From the NCBI GenBank assembly GCA_903913645.1, contig CAIWMA010000132.1, positions 1-52,778 of the forward strand: a stretch of 52,778 nucleotides of DNA, written 5' to 3'. The DNA is from an uncultured Bacteroidales bacterium (lineage in GTDB: Bacteria; Bacteroidota; Bacteroidia; Bacteroidales; UBA4417). This document shows positions 29,824 through 39,769 of the stretch, in pieces. Within the stretch, counting starts at the first letter, position 1. The number at the start of each line of letters is the position of its first letter. The notes under the pieces are model-generated. The model saw only the letters and a program-made list of their open reading frames with translations. It was not told the origin of the DNA and made no database searches. The position numbers and the translations under genes were made by a program.

Positions 29824-30405
29824 TTATTGATCAGTATTAAGCTTTTTAAGTGCTTCCCACCGGGGATCAAAAGTATCTCCTGTTGGGGCAAGTGTTTCAA
29901 GTAATCGCAACATATCAGGATCGCAGGTGCTGTTGCCGTCTTCATCGTCCGGATGAAGCAGGCGTACCGGCAATGCCAGGTGTATGAATTCATAGATATA
30001 CGACGAAAGATCGAATTGGTATTCCGTTTCCGGAATTACAACCACATCTTCACTTTCTTCCATATACTCAGCGCCTAGTTTTACAATAAGTCGCTGTGTG
30101 TCAGATATCGGAAAGCTGAACTCATTCGTGCAACGATCGCAGGTTACCAGTGCGTTTCCCTGCAAGCTCATGTCGAAAATCATCATTCTCTCCATCTTTT
30201 CAAGGTCGACCGTAACATGTATCTGCCCATGCTGAATTTGCGAAAACTCGAAATGTTCAAAGAACGAATCACTCACTTCAAACTCAAACTGATGGTTCCC
30301 GGGCTCAAGCCCAACGAACTGAATATTATATTCTTTGAGTCTATTCACCGCAGTCAATATTAAATTGAGGGGCGCAAAATTACAAAATCCTATTTTAAAT
30401 ACCAA
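29824..30405 (-). CDS. DUF177 / YceD-like protein
   Basis: ORF directly upstream of rpmF on the same strand; CDRCTNEFSFPI motif; start codon uncertain and probably internal to the listed ORF. Confidence 0.8.
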   Translation of the reverse strand: MVFKIGFCNFAPLNLILTAVNRLKEYNIQFVGLEPGNHQFEFEVSDSFFEHFEFSQIQHGQIHVTVDLEKMERMMIFDMSLQGNALVTCDRCTNEFSFPISDTQRLIVKLGAEYMEESEDVVVIPETEYQFDLSSYIYEFIHLALPVRLLHPDDEDGNSTCDPDMLRLLETLAPTGDTFDPRWEALKKLNTDQ

Positions 30406-30506
30406 ACACTTGTTTTGCAGATATTTATTAGCTCTAAGTGCCGCAGTTACACTGCCTCAGCCATAAAAGGGTATAACCTGCTGTTTTCATTTAGCATTTA
30501 TTAACA

Positions 30507-31154
30507 TTATTTTCTTCCAAAATCTGCCGGAATTTCCCCCCATGCCTTGGTTTCCCATTTTAATATCCTGGTATCGTATGAATTGTTATGAAGCCATTCG
30601 ATTGCCCGATCCAGAAGTTCAAACAATTCCTTGTTTTTGGCATTCCGAACCAGTTTGGTATTCGCTTTCTTTTGTTGTATCCATGAAATCGCATTCCGCG
30701 AATCGCTGTACAAAGGTAATGCCAATCCATTTTTCTTCAGGAAAGCAAGTCCGGTAACAATTGCCAGGAATTCACCAATATTGTTTGTTCCTTCAGGAAA
30801 AGGTCCACGATGGAATATTTCCTGGCCTGTAACAATGTTTACGCCCCGGTATTCAAGAATTCCCGGATTACCGCTACAAGCAGCATCCACACAAATTGCG
30901 TGTTTCAAGGGTTCTCCAAATGCTTTGCTGAGTGTTTTACTTAAAGGCGCCTTAGCTCCTTTCCCAATATAATTCCATGCATTGCTTCCAAATGCACTTT
31001 TTGCCTCTTCAAGTGTCGAAAAGCCTTTATATTTTGCAGCCGCATATCCGTCAACCTGTTTTTTGCATTTATCCCATGTATCGAAAATGCCGGTCTGATG
31101 GCCTTCCCATACTACATAATATTTGCTCTTCGTCTTTTTCATTTCAGGCTGCAA
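30507..31154 (-). CDS. ribonuclease H with N-terminal viroplasmin-like domain
   Basis: KSKYYVVWEGHQTGIFDTWDKCKKQVDGYAAAKYKGFSTLEEA (viroplasmin) followed by CVDAACSGNPGILEYRGV, NNIGEFLAIVTGLAFL, YSDSRNAISWIQ (RNase H). Confidence 0.92.
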   Translation of the reverse strand: MQPEMKKTKSKYYVVWEGHQTGIFDTWDKCKKQVDGYAAAKYKGFSTLEEAKSAFGSNAWNYIGKGAKAPLSKTLSKAFGEPLKHAICVDAACSGNPGILEYRGVNIVTGQEIFHRGPFPEGTNNIGEFLAIVTGLAFLKKNGLALPLYSDSRNAISWIQQKKANTKLVRNAKNKELFELLDRAIEWLHNNSYDTRILKWETKAWGEIPADFGRK

Positions 31155-31203
31155 AAATAGGCGAATTACGTTAAGGTTGGATATCTTTATTCAATAATCC
31201 AAT

Positions 31204-31236
31204 AAAAAAACCCCGGCTAGAAAGCCAGGGTTTTTC
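31204..31236 (-). terminator. intrinsic terminator downstream of the EF-G paralog
   Basis: aaaaaaaccccggctagaaagccagggttttt. Confidence 0.75.
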
Positions 31237-31261
31237 GTTATAAACAGAGATGTTCCGAAAA

Positions 31262-33397
31262 CTATTCTTCTTCTTTTTCCTGATCTTCGTAAGCTTTCAG
31301 TAATGTAGTCTGTACATCAGGTGGAACCTGTGAATATTCGCCAAATGCAAGGGAATAGGTACCACTACCTGAGGTAAGTGAGCTAAGTGCGGTCGAATAC
31401 CTGTTCATTTCAGCCAAAGGAACTTTAGCTTTTATTTTCTGGTAGTTTCCTTCGCTGTCCATTCCCATGATGATGGCACGGCGGCCCTGTAGGTCGGTCA
31501 TGATATCGCCCATACGATCGGCTGGAACCATAACTTCAACATCATAAATAGGCTCAAGGATTTTCGGACCTGCATTTTTGAAGGCTTCGCGGAAAGCATG
31601 ACGACCTGCGAGTTTGAAAGCGAGTTCGTTTGAATCGACAGGGTGCATTTTACCATCGTAAACATTTACAACGATATCGCGTGCATAGGAACCGGTAAGC
31701 GGACCTTCTTCAATTTTTTCCATAATCCCTTTGAGGATGGCCGGTAAGAATCGTGCGTCAATGGCTCCCCCAACAATACAGTTGTTGAAAACCAGTTTTC
31801 CGCCCCATGCAAGTTTTTGTTCGTCGGTACCACGCACTGGGAATTCGCTCTGAAATTTCATACCTTCTGTATAAGGCTCAATCAGCATATGCACTTCACC
31901 AAACTGGCCTGCTCCACCCGACTGCTTTTTATGGCGGTACATGGCTTTTGCTGATTTGGTGATAGTTTCACGATATGGGATTTTAGGAGCAATATATTCA
32001 ACAGGAATTTTATCAAGGTGTTCTAGGTACCATTTAGCAATATTCAGGTGAAGTTCGCCTTGTCCTTTTATGATAATTTGTTTCAGTTCTTTAGAATATT
32101 CAACTAAAAGCGTTTGATCCACTTTGTGCATTTCGTTGAGGCGTGCACCCAGTTTTTCATCATCGCTCGAATTCTTAGGCTTGATAGCCATGCTGATTTT
32201 TGGCGAAGGGAATTGTATAGGGACAATCTTGTCATCTGCATTTTTAAGCGAATTCAGAGTATCTCCTGTCCGGGTATTTTTCAGCTTTATAGTTGCTGCG
32301 ATATCACCGGCACAAACCCTGTCTACTTTTTCGCGTTTTTTACCGGCAATGATCAGCAATTGAGAAATGCGCTCTTTACCGGAGTTGGTACTATTCATAA
32401 GGTCCATGGCTTCGGTAACTTCTCCTCCATACACTTTAAAGAAAGCAATTTCGCCAAGGTGCTCTTCAACCGAAACTTTCACTACCTGTAATGAAGTAGG
32501 ATCAGCAGCATTGCATCGCAGTTCTTTGCCGGTTATTGTTAGTTTTGCAGGCATTTCATCTGGTGCCGGAACAGAGGAACAAACAAATTCCATCAGGCGG
32601 CCAACGCCCATATTTTTCTTAGCGGATATGCAGAAAACAGGATATAATCCACGGGCGATAATACCCGCTTTTAATCCTTTTTCGAGTTGTTCTTCGGTAA
32701 GCGTACCATTTTCGAAGAAAGCTTCCATCAGTGATTCATCACTTTCGGCTGCTTTTTCGATAAGTACGCCTTGCAGGTTTTCGGCTTTAGCCATTTCGCC
32801 GGCAGGAATATCAAGAATTTCTGGTTTTCCGCCACCATCAGTGTACTTTAGCATTTTCATCTGCATAAGGTCGATAATGGCATTAAAGCCCAGACCTTCG
32901 TTAACAGGGTATTGAAACAGAGTAACATTTCCTCCGAATTGAGTTTTCAGCTGACGAAGAGTTTCGTCGAAATTGGATTTTTCATGATCCAACTGATTCA
33001 AAGCAAATAAAACAGGAATCTGGTTTTTATTGGTTTGCCTCCAGGTAATTTCAGTTCCGACTTCAACCCCGTTATGGCCATTCACAAGCATGATAGCTGT
33101 ATCGGCCACATTAAGTGATCCGACTACTTCACCAATAAAATCATCGAAACCCGGGGTGTCCATGACGTTTATTTTCTTGCCCTTGTACTCTACATACATC
33201 AGGGTTGAGCAAACTGAATTCTGCCTTTCCAACTCTATCTCGCGATAATCGGAAACGGTATTTTTATCTTCAATTGTTCCACGGCGGGATATAACCCCGC
33301 CTTCAAAAAGCATTGCTTCGGCTGTGGTAGTCTTTCCTGATTTGGCTCCACCAATAAGTGCAATATTTCTTACTTCGCTTGTCTTGTAGACTCTCAT
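31262..33397 (-). CDS. elongation factor G-like protein (EF-G paralog)
   Basis: 711 aa; IALIGGAKSGKTTTAEAML, EFG domain IV/V motifs (YRHKKQSGGAGQFGEV, GPLTGSYARDIVV, EPIYDVEVMVPADRMGDIMTDLQGRRA). Confidence 0.93.
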   Translation of the reverse strand: MRVYKTSEVRNIALIGGAKSGKTTTAEAMLFEGGVISRRGTIEDKNTVSDYREIELERQNSVCSTLMYVEYKGKKINVMDTPGFDDFIGEVVGSLNVADTAIMLVNGHNGVEVGTEITWRQTNKNQIPVLFALNQLDHEKSNFDETLRQLKTQFGGNVTLFQYPVNEGLGFNAIIDLMQMKMLKYTDGGGKPEILDIPAGEMAKAENLQGVLIEKAAESDESLMEAFFENGTLTEEQLEKGLKAGIIARGLYPVFCISAKKNMGVGRLMEFVCSSVPAPDEMPAKLTITGKELRCNAADPTSLQVVKVSVEEHLGEIAFFKVYGGEVTEAMDLMNSTNSGKERISQLLIIAGKKREKVDRVCAGDIAATIKLKNTRTGDTLNSLKNADDKIVPIQFPSPKISMAIKPKNSSDDEKLGARLNEMHKVDQTLLVEYSKELKQIIIKGQGELHLNIAKWYLEHLDKIPVEYIAPKIPYRETITKSAKAMYRHKKQSGGAGQFGEVHMLIEPYTEGMKFQSEFPVRGTDEQKLAWGGKLVFNNCIVGGAIDARFLPAILKGIMEKIEEGPLTGSYARDIVVNVYDGKMHPVDSNELAFKLAGRHAFREAFKNAGPKILEPIYDVEVMVPADRMGDIMTDLQGRRAIIMGMDSEGNYQKIKAKVPLAEMNRYSTALSSLTSGSGTYSLAFGEYSQVPPDVQTTLLKAYEDQEKEEE

Positions 33398-33632
33398 TTT
33401 AAAAGTAAATTTATTGTGATTGAAACTGTTGTTCAGAGATAAATGGGTTGCAAAGTTATAAATCTTAGTAATATATGCAAATGTTATAAGTAAAGAGGCG
33501 AATTAAAAAATGGGCTTCCCCTAAACAGACTGAAGGCTAAGCGCTTAACATAGTCAGGAAACTGCATTTATAGAAGCTAAAGTGAATAATCCGGCCAGAG
33601 AGCTGGAAGGCTATAAGAAAGAAATCGGGAAG

Positions 33633-34586
33633 TTATATATGTACTCTTTTACTCCTGTAAAATGCAGAAACTTTTAGTTCTGCTTTTCGGAGCCAGACAG
33701 ATGCAACGGCAAGAATTATCCTGGGCCAGATTAGCCAGTGGATGGCATATCCGAGTGTAAGAAAAAGCAAAGGATCTTCAAGTTGGGAATGTGAAAGCGC
33801 AACGTGGTGATTGAGTAAATCGGCATCTTCACGGTTCATTTTTCCTTTCTCCGATTCGTCGATCATGATTGCTGAGCCATAAGCAAGCCCGATAAGGTTG
33901 GCAACAACCCATGATAAAGTTGTACTTCGCGGCAAGCCCATTATTTTCATAAAAGGAGATAAGGGTTTTTCGATAGTACCGATCCATCCGAATTCGTCGA
34001 GTATCCGCTGGAATATAAGGAGCAAATTTACCAGTATCAGTATTTTTAAAATAGTATGGGAAATGGTATTCAGCCAGTGCATGAACACCGGTCCAAAATC
34101 CTGTTGTTTTTGAAAGATAGTATGAATCTCAGCCGAAATACTGCCTGGCATGATCAGGTTCAGGATCCATCCAATAACAAAACTTCCGGTAAGTCTCAAC
34201 AGAAGCATCCGAATAGCAGATGAACCGGTTCGTTTCATTACAGCTGTTTCAATCAGAAAACCGTGCGAAACCAGGCACATAGTTGCCAGGATAAGGCCTT
34301 CACGCATGGGCAACTGCAATAATGATAGTACAGCGACAACGGAATAAATATTGGTAAAAATACTGGTCACCAGCACAATTGCTGAAACTCCAGGCAGCCC
34401 CAAATGCCTGAAAACAGGTCCTGTATACTGCCCCATCAAGGCCAGGATACCGAAATAGTCGAGCAACAATACTCCAAAAGAAACCGGAACTGTGATCTTT
34501 ATCAGCCACCATGCGGTTTTCATTCCTTTGGGTAAGGCTGAAGTAATGCTGTGTTTAAGTCGCTGTATGGTGTTGGGTTGTTCCAA
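33633..34586 (-). CDS. nucleoside-recognition (Gate) domain membrane protein
   Basis: 317 aa polytopic protein; general pattern of nucleoside recognition domain proteins (paired repeats, LILATMCLVSHGFLIETAV). Confidence 0.6.
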   Translation of the reverse strand: MEQPNTIQRLKHSITSALPKGMKTAWWLIKITVPVSFGVLLLDYFGILALMGQYTGPVFRHLGLPGVSAIVLVTSIFTNIYSVVAVLSLLQLPMREGLILATMCLVSHGFLIETAVMKRTGSSAIRMLLLRLTGSFVIGWILNLIMPGSISAEIHTIFQKQQDFGPVFMHWLNTISHTILKILILVNLLLIFQRILDEFGWIGTIEKPLSPFMKIMGLPRSTTLSWVVANLIGLAYGSAIMIDESEKGKMNREDADLLNHHVALSHSQLEDPLLFLTLGYAIHWLIWPRIILAVASVWLRKAELKVSAFYRSKRVHI

Positions 34587-34680
34587 AAGGGAAATTACTT
34601 TAGGGCAGCAAAGGTAGTATTTCTCATATGTGTACGAAATTCTGAAGGTGAAATCTTAAAATACGTTATAAACAGACATG

Positions 34681-34726
34681 AAAAAACCCATTGGTATATT
34701 CCAAAAAGGATTTGATACCAATGGGT
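34681..34726 (-). terminator. terminator-like hairpin downstream of 34752..35474
   Basis: acccattggtat ... ataccaatgggt 12-bp stem followed by a T run on the minus strand. Confidence 0.7.
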
Positions 34727-34751
34727 GAATTTATCCCAGGAAAGCTATTTT

Positions 34752-35474
34752 TCAGAATTTTCCGAATTTCAATGAAAATCCCCCGGTAAATCCATCCATA
34801 GGATTTGAATCAAAACCTGATGGTTGAAAAGTGGTGGTAAAGCGGTAACTGGCTCCCAATCCAAGCCTTAGCCATCGGGCTACATTAAATTCCAATTCTA
34901 TTCCAGGCTCGGCAATCAGGAAAGCTTCGGCATCCTCAACATATACTTCAGTATAATCATACGGATAGTTGTAATTAGTTAGAATGCTTTTGGCAATGCC
35001 TCCGGCTCCGATAAGTATAGGAAAGGAAACATGTACCGGGAATTTCGGAAATACGATTGGCTCAATGAGGAAGCCTCCATACCCGCCAGTATAATTATAG
35101 CTTGTATGTGATCCTGGTATTAATTCATAAGGCTCAGTTAAAAAGCCTTTGCCGGAAAATCCTATGGCAAGTCCGTGGTTGGCAATCAATGCAAAGGTGC
35201 CGCCTGCGCCAAATGCATCATATCCTGCAATCTGCGAATACTCCGAATGAAAACCAACGTAAAACCCAAGGTTATGCCCAGGACCGGTTAACGTTTGTAT
35301 GCCATTGGGATCACAGGATTTCACAGGTTTGGTTTCAGTTATCACATTCGGGTCGGAAATTGACCTGGTCTTTTGAGGTTCCTTGTGACCAAACAAACGA
35401 ATTGTATCCTGGGCTAGGGCTACATTACCAAAGCAAATGGTAATTATGATAAAAAGCAAGAATATTTGTTTCAT
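34752..35474 (-). CDS. exported hypothetical protein, probable outer-membrane beta-barrel
   Basis: Signal peptide MKQIFLLFIIITICFGNVALAQ; alternating-strand pattern; terminal FSLKFGKF. Confidence 0.7.
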   Translation of the reverse strand: MKQIFLLFIIITICFGNVALAQDTIRLFGHKEPQKTRSISDPNVITETKPVKSCDPNGIQTLTGPGHNLGFYVGFHSEYSQIAGYDAFGAGGTFALIANHGLAIGFSGKGFLTEPYELIPGSHTSYNYTGGYGGFLIEPIVFPKFPVHVSFPILIGAGGIAKSILTNYNYPYDYTEVYVEDAEAFLIAEPGIELEFNVARWLRLGLGASYRFTTTFQPSGFDSNPMDGFTGGFSLKFGKF

Positions 35475-35547
35475 GTAAATGTGAGTTTATTTGTTTTTTA
35501 ATCGGTAATAATTTACCTGGTTTGATGATTAGTTGAGTTGCATTTTC

Positions 35548-36051
35548 TTAAAATGTATACCTCGCGCCGAATGCAATTACAAACAAATGAATTCCGAGGT
35601 TTTGGTTATCAAAAAACTCAAAATAGGGTTTGCACTCCAGGCTCAGGGCAACAGGGTATCGAGGTACCAGGTATTCGAAAGAAGCAAAACCGTCGAACCC
35701 TAACTGGATGGTATTATAGCCATTGCGATAATTAGTATGATCATAAGGATCGTGATAATCGTACGATTTATCAGCTCCGCCAATATGTGCCCCGGCACCG
35801 TAAATGAAATTGAGGTTCAGGTCATCAAACAGTACTGCCGGTTTCTGCTTTTCAAAAAGGAAAACAAGTGCAGTTCCATGATTTTGCCCTAGCAGCATAA
35901 TTTCTCCTGCTGCATCAGATCCTAATAACCGTCTGTAGGTAATTCCTCCGGAACCACCAAGACGCAACCCGGCAGCCTGTTTATAATTCTGGCTCATTAC
36001 TTCGGATATAACCAGCAGAGTCAGGATAAAAATGGTAAATGTTCTTTTCAC
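35548..36051 (-). CDS. exported hypothetical protein, probable outer-membrane beta-barrel
   Basis: Signal peptide MKRTFTIFILTLLVISEVMSQ; terminal VIAFGARYTF. Confidence 0.72.
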   Translation of the reverse strand: MKRTFTIFILTLLVISEVMSQNYKQAAGLRLGGSGGITYRRLLGSDAAGEIMLLGQNHGTALVFLFEKQKPAVLFDDLNLNFIYGAGAHIGGADKSYDYHDPYDHTNYRNGYNTIQLGFDGFASFEYLVPRYPVALSLECKPYFEFFDNQNLGIHLFVIAFGARYTF

Positions 36052-36142
36052 AGGGAATAATTTTTATGATTAAACTTTTTTTTGACGCTTATTTATGGCT
36101 AAAAGTTACATGTTTTGGCATGTAAATTTGCACTATACCTTC

Positions 36143-36235
36143 TCACTTTGTTGAAGTCAGTATAAGTACAATAATGGCCAGCAGAACAAATAGCGTTACA
36201 TAGATTATTGCAGGTTGTTTTTCAATTGCTTTCAT
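36143..36235 (-). CDS. putative 30-aa single-TM microprotein
   Basis: Not in the ORF track; translated by hand: MKAIEKQPAIIYVTLFVLLAIIVLILTSTK* (ATG 36235, TGA 36143-36145), in the gap between two same-strand genes. Confidence 0.5.
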   Translation of the reverse strand: MKAIEKQPAIIYVTLFVLLAIIVLILTSTK

Positions 36236-36400
36236 AGTTTCTACTTTTGTAATATTCTAATGACAGGAAAGTTTCTGCAGGGTTGGAAAGTTTGAAAAAA
36301 AGATTGAGAGTTTATGGTTTCAGGTTGAAGCATAGCGGATACCAGCCAGTGTTTCACTTTAAGTGAAGCCTTAACTAATACCGATTGATAACTGAAAAAA

Positions 36401-37534
36401 CTATTTATTCAGCACAGACAACGATCCTGATTTCGAAGTTACTGAAACATGCGAGCTTCCTGATTTGCCAATGTTTCCACTGGCCTGTACCGTTCCGAGT
36501 TTGGCATCCAGGGTTTCTTTCCTGAGTTGATTGTTTATTTGTGCAGAGATATTAAGGGTGGTCTTTGCATCATACACAAGGTCCATTGAATAGGAATCAG
36601 AAGGATTAAAACCAAGAAAAACATCGGTATACTCCGATTTAACATTGATATTCCGGAAATCGCGTGCTATAGTGTTCAGCTTTAGTTCTCCGTATTTTGT
36701 ATTCATGGTGCACATCGCTTCCAGCCCGTTAATGCGGATTCGGGTGAATGAAGCATCGCCACTGATTGAATTACATGATTTTACAAGCAGTTTGTCGCGC
36801 GACGAAGCCAATTCAATTGCGCCGGTTTCTTCCAGGTCGATAGTTGAAGATCGGCTGTTAAGGTTTAATTTATTGATTTTTCGGGCTGTGAGATCCGAAT
36901 AATTTATAATGAGCTGAGCTTCGCCTGCATCCTGGAAGCTTCCGGAGCCAAATTCAATTTTAAGTTTTAATCCTCCGTTAAAATCACGTGCCTGCAAATC
37001 TCCGTTCGAAACAGTTATATCGGCTTTGCCGTAATGGCTATCCATATAAACATTCCCGAATTTGTTTTCAATCTTGATATCATTGGTTACCGGCATGTAT
37101 ACCGTATAGTTGATCTGCAGGTTATTGCTGGTATTTATCACCTGGCCGGCATACGAAACCACGTCTTTCCAGAAAGTGGAACTATTGTCGTAAAAAACCG
37201 TTCGCGCACTTATTGAATTGGCTGTTGCCATCATTTCACAATCAATAGTCGAAAGTATTTTAACAACCTTCGCGGCTTGTTTTGATTGTGCCGAAATACT
37301 TACATCAATGCGTACTGAATCTTTTTCCCATGGCAACACATTTACGTTGCCGTATTTATTCCATATCTGTATGCTGGTGCCACTTTTCACCTTGAAGCTT
37401 TTACCCTGCTCACGCTTTTCGGAGTATACCTGTGCGCTGAGCCAAACCGGCATGCTGATTGCAAATACAATGAAGAAAAGGATTCGTATACTATTTTTAG
37501 ATTTATTCATGATTGAAATGAATTGAAAAAACAC
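36401..37534 (-). CDS. DUF4097-like / adhesin-like exported protein
   Basis: 377 aa; signal plus repetitive beta-helix-like text (GNVNVLPWEKDSVRIDVSISAQSKQ, NKFGNVYMDSHYGKADITVSNGDLQARDF). Confidence 0.7.
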   Translation of the reverse strand: MFFQFISIMNKSKNSIRILFFIVFAISMPVWLSAQVYSEKREQGKSFKVKSGTSIQIWNKYGNVNVLPWEKDSVRIDVSISAQSKQAAKVVKILSTIDCEMMATANSISARTVFYDNSSTFWKDVVSYAGQVINTSNNLQINYTVYMPVTNDIKIENKFGNVYMDSHYGKADITVSNGDLQARDFNGGLKLKIEFGSGSFQDAGEAQLIINYSDLTARKINKLNLNSRSSTIDLEETGAIELASSRDKLLVKSCNSISGDASFTRIRINGLEAMCTMNTKYGELKLNTIARDFRNINVKSEYTDVFLGFNPSDSYSMDLVYDAKTTLNISAQINNQLRKETLDAKLGTVQASGNIGKSGSSHVSVTSKSGSLSVLNK

Positions 37535-37536
37535 TC

Positions 37537-38112
37537 TTAAAGCTTAGTTTCAAAAGGTTTTTGATTTTGATTGCTTTGTTTTGATTTTCGTAGTTCGGTA
37601 AGCATCTGATTCAGGATTTCAAGTTTTACACGATATGAAAGAATTATCGCCTCAATTACTTTTTCGTCGGCATTGCTTTCGGCGAGGTCTTTTTTAAGCT
37701 CGGCTTTGCTTTTGTCCATTTCTGTAAATTCCTTTTTCAGATCTTCAATAATTTCAGGATGTTGCCTTGCATATTGGGAAAGTTCTGCTTGTTTGCTGAT
37801 GATCTGCGAGGTGTAATAGGCTTCGGCATCCGAGAGTTCTGAAAGTTCAGGGCTGGCTGATGGTTCCATATTCGAAATGTGTTTATCCAATGTCCTTTTC
37901 ATATCCATATAATCGTTCAACAGCCATGCTGAAGTAAAAATCAGGATGGCAGCTGCCACTTTCCAGGCATATGACCAAAGTTTACGAACAGGCTTTTGTT
38001 TGGGCGAAGGAAGTTCTTTTTCAATAAAATCCCAGGCCATTTTAGGTGGCTCGAGACTATCAAACTCCTCGGCATGATTTTTTACGAATTGTTCTAATTT
38101 ATCTTCGTTCAT
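37537..38112 (-). CDS. putative anti-sigma factor-like membrane protein
   Basis: Single TM (AWKVAAAILIFTSAWLLNDYM) after a charged N-terminus; lies directly downstream of an ECF sigma gene. Confidence 0.65.
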   Translation of the reverse strand: MNEDKLEQFVKNHAEEFDSLEPPKMAWDFIEKELPSPKQKPVRKLWSYAWKVAAAILIFTSAWLLNDYMDMKRTLDKHISNMEPSASPELSELSDAEAYYTSQIISKQAELSQYARQHPEIIEDLKKEFTEMDKSKAELKKDLAESNADEKVIEAIILSYRVKLEILNQMLTELRKSKQSNQNQKPFETKL

Positions 38113-38129
38113 GATAATTGTTTTTTGGC

Positions 38130-38690
38130 TTACAGCGCCGGCATCGTAAGAAGAATCTCTTTTACTAATTGTCGGGCCCGCATAAACTGTGTTTTCGACG
38201 TAGATTCCGAAATGTGCAGTATTTCCGAAATCTCTGTATGGTCGTAACCTTCGAGCAGGTAGAGTGAGAAAATGACCCTTGCTCCTTCCGGCAAACGGTT
38301 CATGGCTTTCTTAACCCTTTCAACACTTAATTCCAGTTCTTCTTCATTTATATTTTCATCGTCAGAAGCGGAAGTAAAATCATCAGGAATTTCTTCATCC
38401 GCCCAGGTAATTTTTCTTTTTTCCAGTGCATTGATGCATTTGTTGATCACTATTTTTTTGAGCCATGCACCGAATGTAGACTCAAAGCGGAACAAATCCA
38501 GGCGGCGGAAAGCATCCACAAAACCTTCCTGCAGCATATCCCGGGCATCTTCGGCATTGTTCATCATGCGGTAGCAGATATTATACATGGCCTTGGCGTA
38601 CGAATTGTATAACTCGTTGTATGCCTTACGGTTGCCGGCTTTACATGCCTCAACCAGTTGCCTGTGTATGTCGAAATTCTCCTGGTTCAA
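38130..38690 (-). CDS. ECF RNA polymerase sigma factor (sigma-70 family)
   Basis: YNICYRMMNNAEDARDMLQEGFVDAFRRLDLFR and LPEGARVIFSLYLLEGYDHTEISEILHISESTSKTQFMRARQLV. Confidence 0.95.
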   Translation of the reverse strand: MNQENFDIHRQLVEACKAGNRKAYNELYNSYAKAMYNICYRMMNNAEDARDMLQEGFVDAFRRLDLFRFESTFGAWLKKIVINKCINALEKRKITWADEEIPDDFTSASDDENINEEELELSVERVKKAMNRLPEGARVIFSLYLLEGYDHTEISEILHISESTSKTQFMRARQLVKEILLTMPAL

Positions 38691-38872
38691 GCTGCCGGCC
38701 CCGCGTTTTTAGTTTTAATGACAGGATTATTTTATAAAGGTTGGAAAATTAATGTTAAAAATAGGAAAAAGATTTTTATACCATAACTGTTGAAGGAAGT
38801 AAACATGACGCAATTGTAGTATATTTACCACTTATTTTTCAACCAGATTATTAAACCCTAAATCTAAAAAAT

Positions 38873-39769
38873 ATGTTTTTAAGTGTCCTAGGAATTATTG
38901 TAATTGTTATCGGTTTTTCACTTTCTAAAACCGAATCGCCATTAAGGCCTTATACAAGTATAATCAGGATTGTAGGATTCCTGATGGTGTTAATCGGAGC
39001 AGGTCTATCTGCAATACAACAGATTGAGCCTGGTAATGTTGGTGTTCAGAAACTTTTTGGTAAGGTAAGTAATTCAACTCTGGAAAGCGGGTTAAATGTT
39101 ATTAATCCCCTGGTTGAAGTTGTAACGTTCGATATCCGTACCCAGAATTATACCATGTCGGGTGTAAAAGACGAAGGCGATAAAAGCGGTGACGATGCCA
39201 TCCGCGTACTTACAGCCGACGGGCTCGAAGTAGTTATTGATCTTACGGTACTTTATAAAGTTGTTCCCAGTCAAGCTCCACATATTTTAAGAGAAATCGG
39301 AACTGACTACCGCAATACAATTGTACGGCCAATCTGTAGAACTAAAATACGGGATAATGCTGTTTATTATGATGCTGTAGCATTGTATTCAACCAAGCGT
39401 GACGAATTCCAGGCAAGGATTTTCAAAACCATTGAAAGTGATTTCAAAAACCGGGGTTTGATGCTCGAACAATTACTTGTAAGGAATATTACTTTGCCTG
39501 CTTCGGTGAAAACCACCATCGAATCGAAAATCAATGCTGAACAGGATGCACAGAAAATGACTTTCGTACTTCAGAAAGAGAAACAGGAAGCCGAACGTAA
39601 ACGCGTGGAAGCTCAGGGAATTGCCGATTACCAGAAAATTCTTAGTACAGGACTCAGCGATAAGCAGTTGCAGTATGAAATGATCAAAGCTATCGCAACT
39701 TCACCTAACGCGAAACTGATTATAATGGATACCAAAAAGAGCGCTCCTTTTATTATTGATGCGAAATAA
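38873..39769 (+). CDS. SPFH/prohibitin family protein
   Basis: Two N-terminal TM segments then GNVGVQKLFGKVSNSTLESGLNVINP, DIRTQNYTMSG, VRNITLPASVKTTIESKINAEQDAQKM. Confidence 0.93.
   Translation: MFLSVLGIIVIVIGFSLSKTESPLRPYTSIIRIVGFLMVLIGAGLSAIQQIEPGNVGVQKLFGKVSNSTLESGLNVINPLVEVVTFDIRTQNYTMSGVKDEGDKSGDDAIRVLTADGLEVVIDLTVLYKVVPSQAPHILREIGTDYRNTIVRPICRTKIRDNAVYYDAVALYSTKRDEFQARIFKTIESDFKNRGLMLEQLLVRNITLPASVKTTIESKINAEQDAQKMTFVLQKEKQEAERKRVEAQGIADYQKILSTGLSDKQLQYEMIKAIATSPNAKLIIMDTKKSAPFIIDAK

Noticed and set aside
32367-32915. 182-aa plus-strand ORF
   Set aside because: Ser/Pro-rich shadow of the EF-G paralog.
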